From contig JAFZVV010000009.1 in the NCBI GenBank assembly GCA_017617615.1, positions 137,337 to 201,336 on the forward strand: DNA of 64,000 nucleotides, read 5' to 3'. The stretch is from Prevotella sp. (GTDB taxonomy: Bacteria; Bacteroidota; Bacteroidia; Bacteroidales; Bacteroidaceae). Shown here piece after piece: positions 58,616 through 64,000 of this stretch. The notes beneath the pieces were generated by a model. That model did not search any database. It was given only the letters and a program-made list of their open reading frames with translations, and was not told where the DNA came from. Each line of letters opens with the position of its first letter. Positions within the stretch are counted from its first letter, which is position 1. Made by a program: the position numbers and the translations under genes.

Positions 58616-59524
58616 TTAGATATCGAGATTGGTAGGCTGGGTGGGGGGAGCGGGCGTTGCACCTCTCATGTTCACCGTCATGGCCTCTATCATTCGGGCA
58701 TAGATCTTGTTGAGTTGTTCGATCTGTTGTGCCATCTTCTTGGTTTGGTCATTGATCTGGTCGATGGTGCCGATTTGCTGGCTTGCACCCTTGAGCTGCA
58801 TCTCATATACCTTGCATATACCGGTGAGCGTGCGGTTGAGGTTCTCCATCTCCTCGGAATCACGTGTAAGGCGGATGCTCTGCTCGTTGACCTTGCCCAG
58901 CATCTCAGTGAGGCGCTTCAGCTCTTCAACGTAGTTCTCCGTAGCCTCTGCCATCTCTGGCGACACGCGCTGCTGCTGTGTAACCCAGGTGGTAGTGGCG
59001 CCACCCTGTGGGGTTCCAGCTCCTACAACCTGTCCCTCGGGCAAGTTTGTTCCATCTACAGCGGCAGCCACTGGTGTACCGTCGACGACTCCGCCACCGC
59101 CACCACCGATGATGATGGTGCCACCGGTATTGCCATAAACGGCAGCCACCTGACCGCCCTCCTGGCCTTCGATGCCTATTTCCGACTGGCCATCACCACC
59201 GTCTGTCTCGTCGATACCGATGATTTCGCCGTCCTCATCGCCAACTTGCCGTGTTTCGCCATAATGCGTTGAGAGGTCCATTCCGTCGGCAGTCTTGTCG
59301 AAAGGACGGTCGAAGGCGGAGAGGAAGAACACGAGCACCTCGGTGCCCATACCGATGAAAAGCATCAGGTTGGCTCCAGGCAAGTGGGTGAGCTTGAACA
59401 ATGTACCAAGGATCACGATGGATGCGCCCCAACTATAGGCGTAGTTGAGGAATGTCTGTCCGGGCACGCTGTCCATCCATTTCTGGAGCAGGTAGATGAT
59501 GTTGTATTTGCTGTATCTTGTCAT
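58616..59524 (-). CDS. gldL: Type IX secretion / gliding motor protein GldL (PorL)
   Basis: The ATG at 59524 (MTRYSKYNIIYLLQKWMDSV) gives 302 residues; the longer frame to 59668 overlaps gldK and is rejected. There are two transmembrane helices (about 29-46 and 51-70). E62 in the second corresponds in position to the acidic residue implicated in proton flow. Residues about 80-185 form an acidic then Gly-rich linker, including a run of Gly near 140-146. The C-terminal 110 residues are a helical, probably coiled-coil cytoplasmic domain. It is cotranscribed with gldK and gldM. Confidence 0.92.
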   Translation of the reverse strand: MTRYSKYNIIYLLQKWMDSVPGQTFLNYAYSWGASIVILGTLFKLTHLPGANLMLFIGMGTEVLVFFLSAFDRPFDKTADGMDLSTHYGETRQVGDEDGEIIGIDETDGGDGQSEIGIEGQEGGQVAAVYGNTGGTIIIGGGGGGVVDGTPVAAAVDGTNLPEGQVVGAGTPQGGATTTWVTQQQRVSPEMAEATENYVEELKRLTEMLGKVNEQSIRLTRDSEEMENLNRTLTGICKVYEMQLKGASQQIGTIDQINDQTKKMAQQIEQLNKIYARMIEAMTVNMRGATPAPPTQPTNLDI

Positions 59525-59526
59525 GG

Positions 59527-60981
59527 CTATTTCTTGCTTGTTTTTTGTTTCTGACTTGAAGAGCTGGCCAGGCTTCTGACGCACCTGAATCCGATGTACG
59601 AGCGGGGTTGGTTCTGGTATTCCCATGTGCGCCATGCTGAGCGGATATACGATTCGGGGTCTTTCCACGAGCCGCCTCTCACGCTTTTCTTCTTCAGCCT
59701 GTAGGGGTCTTCCTTTGCTGCCTTGTATTCAAGTTGCGGGTTGAGGTCGTTCATGGCATCCACGCCCGCCTCGGTATAGATGGTGCTTGTCCATTCCGCC
59801 ACGTTCCCCGCCATGTCGAAGAGTCCATTGCTGTTGGCTGAGTAGATACCCACCTTGCTGGTGATGAGGTTACCGTCTTTGGTATAGTTTCCCTTGTCGG
59901 GCTTGAAATTGGCATAGAAGCATCCTTCACCGTTCTTCACGTCGGCATTCTCCCATGGGAACTCCGTCCCGTCTTTGCCGCGTGCGGCATACTCCCATTC
60001 AGCCTCTGTGGGCAGACGGTAGCGCTGCACGTATCTCGCCTCCGGTCCGAGTCCCTTGAGCAGATAATCTGTACGCCACTGGCAGAATGCGTTGGCCTGC
60101 TCCCATGTCACGCCCACCACGGGATAGTCGTTGTATGTGGGATTGCTGAAATAGTTGCGCAGGTACATCTCATTGTCGGAGTTGCGGAAGTCGTTGACCC
60201 AGCATGTGGTGTCGGGGTATACATTGACGATATAGGTATTGAGGAAGTCCCATGGTCCAGAGAGCGGACGGTTGATGGTTTCCCTTACGATACGTCCCTC
60301 GTCGTCGATATATGCAGTATCTTTCGAAATCATCACCACCTCATTGGGGTCTACCATGACGTCGGTATTGAGGACTCGCTCGTCGGGGTTGAGCCTGTTG
60401 CGGCGCAGTGCAGCAGTGGTATAGTCATAGATTTCGTAGCGGTAGTTGAGTTGGCTGGCATCAAGCAGTTTCTCACCCGTCACGGGATTGGTGACATAGA
60501 GGCTTTCGATGGCACGCTGCTCATCCTCGTTGGGTTTCCTGGGCAATGCCTTTTTCCAGTCGAGGTGCGGTGTCACGGGGTCACCGTTCTTGTCTTCGGT
60601 GATTTTATACGAATCGTCTCCGCCATAAGCAGGGTCGGCGAGTCGCTCCCTGAGAATGGAGTCTCTCACCCAATACACGAACTGCTTGTATTTGGAGTTG
60701 GTCACCTCTGTCTCGTCCATCCAGAATCCATCGACGGAGATTTCCTTCACGGGTGTCTCTTTTCCCCATAGCGTGTCTTGCTGGTCGATACCCATTTTCA
60801 GGAATCCTCGTTTCACCATAATCATTCCGAAGGGTGCTGGTTCCTTGAAAGACTTTCCTCCACCCACGCCTACCACTTCTCCTCCCCTTCCCGAGGAAGT
60901 GGAGGTACTGCCTCCCATGCATCCCGTAAGGCCGACGAGCATGCAGGCGCAAAGTGCAACGAAGCTATTTCTCATCTTCAT
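59527..60981 (-). CDS. gldK: Type IX secretion lipoprotein GldK (PorK)
   Basis: The 484-residue lipoprotein has the lipobox VGLTGC (Cys21) and a formylglycine-generating-enzyme (FGE/SUMF) type fold. Conserved segments include WMDETEVTNSKYKQFVYWV, LPTEAEWEYAARGKDGTEFP, GNVAEWTSTIY, and a SVRGGSWKD / SYIGFRCVRS C-terminus. In the type IX system it builds outer-membrane rings with GldN; catalytic FGE cysteines are not expected. It ends 2 nt before the gldL ATG and is 4 nt after porP. Confidence 0.94.
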   Translation of the reverse strand: MKMRNSFVALCACMLVGLTGCMGGSTSTSSGRGGEVVGVGGGKSFKEPAPFGMIMVKRGFLKMGIDQQDTLWGKETPVKEISVDGFWMDETEVTNSKYKQFVYWVRDSILRERLADPAYGGDDSYKITEDKNGDPVTPHLDWKKALPRKPNEDEQRAIESLYVTNPVTGEKLLDASQLNYRYEIYDYTTAALRRNRLNPDERVLNTDVMVDPNEVVMISKDTAYIDDEGRIVRETINRPLSGPWDFLNTYIVNVYPDTTCWVNDFRNSDNEMYLRNYFSNPTYNDYPVVGVTWEQANAFCQWRTDYLLKGLGPEARYVQRYRLPTEAEWEYAARGKDGTEFPWENADVKNGEGCFYANFKPDKGNYTKDGNLITSKVGIYSANSNGLFDMAGNVAEWTSTIYTEAGVDAMNDLNPQLEYKAAKEDPYRLKKKSVRGGSWKDPESYIRSAWRTWEYQNQPRSYIGFRCVRSLASSSSQKQKTSKK

Positions 60982-60985
60982 ATTC

Positions 60986-61969
60986 TTACAATATTCTCAC
61001 ACTTTTATGTTTGTTCTTTCCTTTTTTCACGAGATTGATGTCGGTCTGGTAGTTGACGAAGAGTTCGTGGCTTCCGTTTCCGATACTGATGCCGTTGGTG
61101 TAGAACTCATAACTGTAACCCACGTGTATGCCGTGGAAACTACCGCCTATCATTGCCGTGACCGAGTTGGTGGGACTATATCCCACACCGAGATACATGT
61201 GTCTGTTCTCGTGTGTATAGACCAGACGTGCTGTCACATCGCCTCTGTAGGCCACGCCGTCGGTGCGGACGAGCACACTGGGGTGTATTGTTAGAAACGG
61301 AGTTCTCAGTTTTATATTGTATCCACCTGTAAAATAATAAGTTCTGTCGATTTGCAGTTCATTGGTCTCACCGAGTTCCACGAGTGGGGCAGTGAGGTGC
61401 TGTGCCGACAATCCCACATACCATCGTCCGTGGGTATAGTAGATTCCTGCTCCAAGGTCGAGTGCCTGTCCTTTCTGTGAGGAAGAGGAAAATGCGGGGT
61501 CGGAGTTGTCTTGCAGGTCGAGTTTGCTGCCGTCGATGTTCTCCATCAGTATTCCGCCCTGGACGCCGATGCTGAGTGTTCCTCCTGCAAGGTTGCGTTT
61601 GAAGGCATACTGTGCGGAGAGCCTTTGGTGGGTGAAGATTCCCAGTTGGTCGTTGACCAATTGCAGGCCCACGCCATGGAGTGAGTTGGCCATGAGGAAA
61701 GGCATGTCGCCACTGATATACATCGTGCGTGGGTTGTGTTCGAATCCCGCGAAGTTGAGTGCATAGGCTGCCACGACGTTCAATTTTGTCTCTTTTCCCA
61801 CCGAAGCGGGGTTAAAATACGGTTCCATGCCCCAATAATGGCTAAAGGGCACATCATACTGGGCTTTTGCCTTGGTGCAGGCAATGGCCAGTATCACGAG
61901 GAATATGATTCGACGTCCGAACACGTGAATATAACGACAGAAAGCGGTTTTTATTGTAACTTGGTGCAT
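60986..61969 (-). CDS. porP: Type IX secretion membrane protein, PorP/SprF family
   Basis: The 327-residue outer-membrane beta-barrel has an N-terminal signal peptide (hydrophobic IIFLVILAIACTKAKA, then Q). FSHYWGMEPYFNPASVG near residue 41 is the PorP/SprF hallmark, followed by alternating strand motifs. In Porphyromonas, porP heads porPKLMN, and the same order is found here. The nearest upstream element is a strong hairpin at 62103-62139; no consensus promoter was found in the 201-nt gap. Confidence 0.9.
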   Translation of the reverse strand: MHQVTIKTAFCRYIHVFGRRIIFLVILAIACTKAKAQYDVPFSHYWGMEPYFNPASVGKETKLNVVAAYALNFAGFEHNPRTMYISGDMPFLMANSLHGVGLQLVNDQLGIFTHQRLSAQYAFKRNLAGGTLSIGVQGGILMENIDGSKLDLQDNSDPAFSSSSQKGQALDLGAGIYYTHGRWYVGLSAQHLTAPLVELGETNELQIDRTYYFTGGYNIKLRTPFLTIHPSVLVRTDGVAYRGDVTARLVYTHENRHMYLGVGYSPTNSVTAMIGGSFHGIHVGYSYEFYTNGISIGNGSHELFVNYQTDINLVKKGKNKHKSVRIL

Positions 61970-62170
61970 GATAATTGCTTTTGGACCTTTCCAGGCCTCG
62001 CATCAGGGCAGTCGAAGGGCACACGGCCACGGAAAAGGGGAGGAAGGCACGGACAAGGCATTCCATGAAACAAGTCGTGCCATTCGGTGTCATAAAACAC
62101 CAGCGAGACAAACAAAACATGATATTTTGTTTATCTCGCCGTTATTTAACCATTCAAGGAGAATGTGTGC
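61970..62170 (-). other. Intergenic region upstream of the type IX operon
   Basis: This gap holds the hairpin at 62103-62139. No TAnnTTTG element is visible on the minus strand, so how the operon is transcribed is unclear from sequence. Confidence 0.4.
62103..62139 (-). terminator. Hairpin after the DUF2795 gene
   Basis: GCGAGA and AAACAAAA pair with TTTTGTTT and TCTCGC around a 7-nt loop, with one internal mismatch. It is very stable but lacks a downstream T run, so it is a putative terminator or processing site. Confidence 0.55.
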
Positions 62171-62392
62171 TCAATACTCATCCTCGTTGAAGAGAAAATC
62201 TTCTTTCGTCGGGTAATCGGGCCAAATGTCCTCTATACTCTCATAGACATCTCCCTCATCCTCTATTTCCTGGAGGTTCTCCAACACTTCCAATGGTGCT
62301 CCCGACCTTATCGCATAGTCAATCAATTCATCTTTAGTAGCAGGCCAAGGCGCGTCTTCCAATTTTGATGCTAATTCGAGTGTCCAATACAT
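62171..62392 (-). CDS. DUF2795 family protein
   Basis: This is a 73-residue acidic protein (MYWTLELASKLEDAPWPATK; many Asp/Glu in the C-terminal half). DUF2795 members are small cytoplasmic proteins without an assigned function. It has its own promoter (62432-62461), which lies inside the 3' end of the upstream adenosyltransferase gene and suggests independent regulation. It is followed by a stable hairpin. Confidence 0.85.
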   Translation of the reverse strand: MYWTLELASKLEDAPWPATKDELIDYAIRSGAPLEVLENLQEIEDEGDVYESIEDIWPDYPTKEDFLFNEDEY

Positions 62393-62431
62393 ATTCTATA
62401 GGTTTTTACACAATTATTTTAAAATAATGCG

Positions 62432-62461
62432 CAAAAGTAATGAAATTTTTCTTATTTCAAA
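62432..62461 (-). promoter_or_regulatory. Promoter of the DUF2795 gene
   Basis: TTTG (62458-62461), an 18-nt spacer and TACTTTTG (62432-62439) on the minus strand match the consensus. The -33 box lies in the last codons of the adenosyltransferase gene. Confidence 0.6.
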
Positions 62462-63015
62462 GGTTTCTTCCATATTTTTTCTCTCACACCGTCAATAAAG
62501 TTCAATTTCCGTGCAAGAACAAAAAGGTAATCCGACAAACGATTCATATATTGCAGGATTTCAGGATCGACGGGGGTAGATTCGTGCATAAAGAAGATTC
62601 TTCGCTCTGCCCTTCTGCAAACAGTTCGGCACACATGTGCGAAAGCAGCCTCATGCGAGCCTCCCGGCAAGATGAACGCCGTCTGTGGTGGGATGTTTGA
62701 GTTGATGGCATCGATTTCCTCTTCGAGTATCTTCACCTCATCGGGGTCGAGGGTATACGATGTTGCCACTTTCATCTTCGACTTGTCCGTGGCGAGATTT
62801 GAACACACGGTGAAGAGGTTGCGCTGGGTGCGTATGATGAGTGTCTTGTCATCACCGTCTTTCATGTATGATGCGAGAACGCCCAGATTGGCACTCAGTT
62901 CATCCACGGTGCCATAAGCTTCTATTCTGGCATTTGTCTTGCTCACACGGTAGCCGCCGACCAAGGAAGTCAGTCCTTCGTCACCGGTCTTGGTATAGAC
63001 TTTAGTTATTTTCAT
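62452..63015 (-). CDS. Cob(I)alamin adenosyltransferase, PduO type
   Basis: This enzyme transfers the adenosyl group of ATP to cob(I)alamin to make coenzyme B12. The 187-residue sequence has the PduO N-terminal ATP loop (VYTKTGDEGLTSLVGG, 6-21), EAYGTVDELSANLG, and the helix motif FAHVCRTVCRRAERRI that holds the cofactor-binding Arg and Glu. It lies 10 nt after the methyltransferase-fold-like gene and likely shares its transcript. No B12 riboswitch is visible nearby. Confidence 0.93.
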   Translation of the reverse strand: MKITKVYTKTGDEGLTSLVGGYRVSKTNARIEAYGTVDELSANLGVLASYMKDGDDKTLIIRTQRNLFTVCSNLATDKSKMKVATSYTLDPDEVKILEEEIDAINSNIPPQTAFILPGGSHEAAFAHVCRTVCRRAERRIFFMHESTPVDPEILQYMNRLSDYLFVLARKLNFIDGVREKIWKKPLK

Positions 63016-63025
63016 GGTCTTATAT

Positions 63026-63619
63026 TTAATAGTTTACAAAATATTTTTTCTTATAACGCCGGCTTTCCTTCAGAAGAATGCCGCAATGGTACAGGTCGTA
63101 AGAGACGGTCACCTGGCTGTCATCAGATAGCTGTTCCCAGAACCGTTGTGCATCGCTGTCGGCATAGATATTGTCGACGACGATGACCGACCTTTCGTCG
63201 CTGTCGCTGACCACCTGTTTCACCAGGTCGTCCATTCCCGGGGCGTACGAGCATCTTGCGAGCAGAGTCATGCCCTTGCATTCTTCAGGCATCCGGTTCT
63301 CTGGAAGTTGCAGTCGGATGGTTTTCGTCTTCTTGCTGGCAGCCTCGACATATTCAGGCACGTCGTCTGTCAGTGAATTGATTTCCAGAAAATAATCTGC
63401 CTGCGCGTAATTGGCCAGTCGGAAATAGAGTTGGCATATCTTCTTCGATGGTGCCCCATGGTGGTCGGCCGACCGTTGCAATTCGTCGTATTTGTAATAG
63501 GGACTACTCTGTTTGATGACATTCCTCAGGAAACGGTAATCGTTGGGCGACTGCACACTGAATCCGCGTCCATGGCCTATCCTTTTCAGCCAGATAATCG
63601 CTCTCTTTATTCGATGCAT
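63026..63619 (-). CDS. Methyltransferase-fold-like protein of unknown function
   Basis: The 197-residue protein starts with a basic segment and GRGFSVQSPNDYRFL. This resembles the GFGVHSPFVY-type N-terminus of a Bacteroidetes group annotated as class I SAM-dependent methyltransferases. The glycine-rich SAM motif expected after beta 1 is not recognisable (YFLEINSLTDDVPEY), so it may be degenerate or inactive. A Rossmann-like pattern (SVIVVDNIYADSDAQRFW) appears later. The function is unknown. It has a promoter at 63698-63728 and is probably cotranscribed with the adenosyltransferase gene. Confidence 0.65.
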   Translation of the reverse strand: MHRIKRAIIWLKRIGHGRGFSVQSPNDYRFLRNVIKQSSPYYKYDELQRSADHHGAPSKKICQLYFRLANYAQADYFLEINSLTDDVPEYVEAASKKTKTIRLQLPENRMPEECKGMTLLARCSYAPGMDDLVKQVVSDSDERSVIVVDNIYADSDAQRFWEQLSDDSQVTVSYDLYHCGILLKESRRYKKKYFVNY

Positions 63620-63697
63620 GCCGTTCGACGGATAGAATTCATTTGTTTTTCAGGCCCAGATACGACATCATGGAAGCACTTGGCCGAGTTTCGGTTG

Positions 63698-63728
63698 CAA
63701 ACATACGATTTTTTTTGATTTCTTGCAA
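63698..63728 (-). promoter_or_regulatory. Promoter of the methyltransferase-like / adenosyltransferase operon
   Basis: TATGTTTG (63698-63705) fits the -7 consensus on the minus strand, and TTG (63726-63728) lies 20 nt further upstream. The leader is about 80 nt. Confidence 0.6.
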
Positions 63729-63786
63729 CTTTCAACCCAGAAAAATAACCTTATGGAAACGGACACTATAGGGAACTTGCTATAGA

Positions 63787-63807
63787 GAGGTTTGAGGTTT
63801 GAGGTTT
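63787..63807. repeat. Tandem repeat (GAGGTTT)x3
   Basis: Three exact 7-bp units lie between the rRNA terminator and the promoter at 63698-63728. Confidence 0.8.
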
Positions 63808-63817
63808 GTCATGCTCA

Positions 63818-63853
63818 CTATAGTTACTATAGATACTATAGATACTATCACTA
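63818..63853. repeat. Tandem repeat of 9-bp CTATAGWTA units
   Basis: Four units: three fit CTATAGWTA exactly and the last (CTATCACTA) is degenerate. Two further CTATAG copies lie upstream at 63766 and 63780, giving five palindromic CTATAG hexamers within 80 nt. Confidence 0.8.
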
Positions 63854-63862
63854 CCACAGGGC

Positions 63863-63904
63863 ACAAAAAAAACCTCCCCGGATGCCCTGGGGGCTTCCGG
63901 GGAG
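63863..63904 (-). terminator. Terminator of the rRNA operon
   Basis: CTCCCCGGA pairs with TCCGGGGAG and is followed by eight T residues on the minus strand, directly downstream of 5S rRNA. Confidence 0.88.
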
Positions 63905-63918
63905 CGTCTGAAAAAAAG

Positions 63919-64000
63919 AAGGCGGTGACCTACTCTCCCGCATTGCATTGCAGTACCATCGGCGCGGGCAGGCTTAACTTCTCTGTTCGGGATGGGAAGA
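63919..64000 (-). rRNA. rrf: 5S ribosomal RNA, 3' part; runs off the right edge
   Basis: The minus strand reads TCCCATCCCGAACAGAGAAG near the window edge, continues through GTTAAGCC, and ends GGGAGAGTAGGTCACCGCC, the standard bacterial 5S core and 3' stem. About 80 nt are present; the 5' end and the 23S and 16S genes lie outside. The exact 3' end is uncertain by a few bases. Confidence 0.93.

Noticed and set aside
63766..63948. Minus-strand frame across the rRNA terminator
   Set aside because: It overlaps 5S rRNA, its terminator and simple repeats; it is not a plausible gene.

Overview
The window is a core-genome segment of a Bacteroidetes bacterium, most likely a Prevotellaceae-type Bacteroidales. 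Three things support this. The promoters repeatedly match the Bacteroidetes consensus (TTTG, about 19 nt, then TAnnTTTG). There is a complete gldK-L-M-N plus porP type IX secretion operon. The ribosomal proteins, malate dehydrogenase, S21 and zinc-free L36/S14/S4 are of the Bacteroidales kind. I see no insertion sequence, prophage, integron or CRISPR array. The GC content looks even except for an AT-rich stretch around 37.1-40.2 kb.

Layout. 1-3.5 kb: the 5' part of a protein with two receiver domains (probably the PEP-synthase-like protein of Bacteroidales), NADP-type glutamate dehydrogenase, and a glycine-zipper lipoprotein. 3.7-21.9 kb, minus strand: one uninterrupted str-S10-spc-alpha supercluster from rpsL to rplQ, with secY, map, infA, rpmJ and rpoA inside it. 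22.1-35.6 kb, minus strand: the cluster tRNA-Thr, Tyr, Gly, Thr, tuf, tRNA-Trp, secE, nusG, rplK, rplA, rplJ, rplL, rpoB, rpoC, then a DUF3467 gene. It starts at a near-perfect promoter and is divided by terminators after tuf and rpoC and by a hairpin between rplL and rpoB. 35.6-37.1 kb: raiA (HPF), a XerC-like recombinase and rpsU.

37.4-40.3 kb is the least ordinary part. It holds a TTG-started, membrane-spanning TPR/AraC regulator, a 657-nt AT-rich gap with inverted TGTCA/TGACA motifs, and a 131-residue cysteine-containing protein with its own promoter and terminator. 40.3-49 kb is metabolic and envelope housekeeping: Xaa-Pro aminopeptidase, malate dehydrogenase, an overlapping DUF3737 / MalY-type aminotransferase / gamma-carbonic-anhydrase operon, then kdtA and gltX. 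49-55 kb: a 7TM-HD phosphodiesterase, a FadL-type outer-membrane protein and PriA.

55.3-62 kb, minus strand: the type IX secretion core operon porP-gldK-gldL-gldM-gldN, followed by a PorT-like beta-barrel gene. 62-64 kb: a DUF2795 protein, PduO-type cobalamin adenosyltransferase, a methyltransferase-fold-like protein, short tandem repeats, and the terminator and 3' part of a 5S rRNA gene that belongs to an rRNA operon entering from the right.

Most of the window is translation and transcription machinery with conserved ancestral synteny. The points worth a second look are the regulator and small-protein island, a roughly 26-residue insertion in ribosomal protein L18, the glycine-rich linker in GldL, the degenerate/intact receiver pair at the left edge, strong Shine-Dalgarno sequences in a phylum that normally lacks them, and the 7-bp and 9-bp intergenic repeats.
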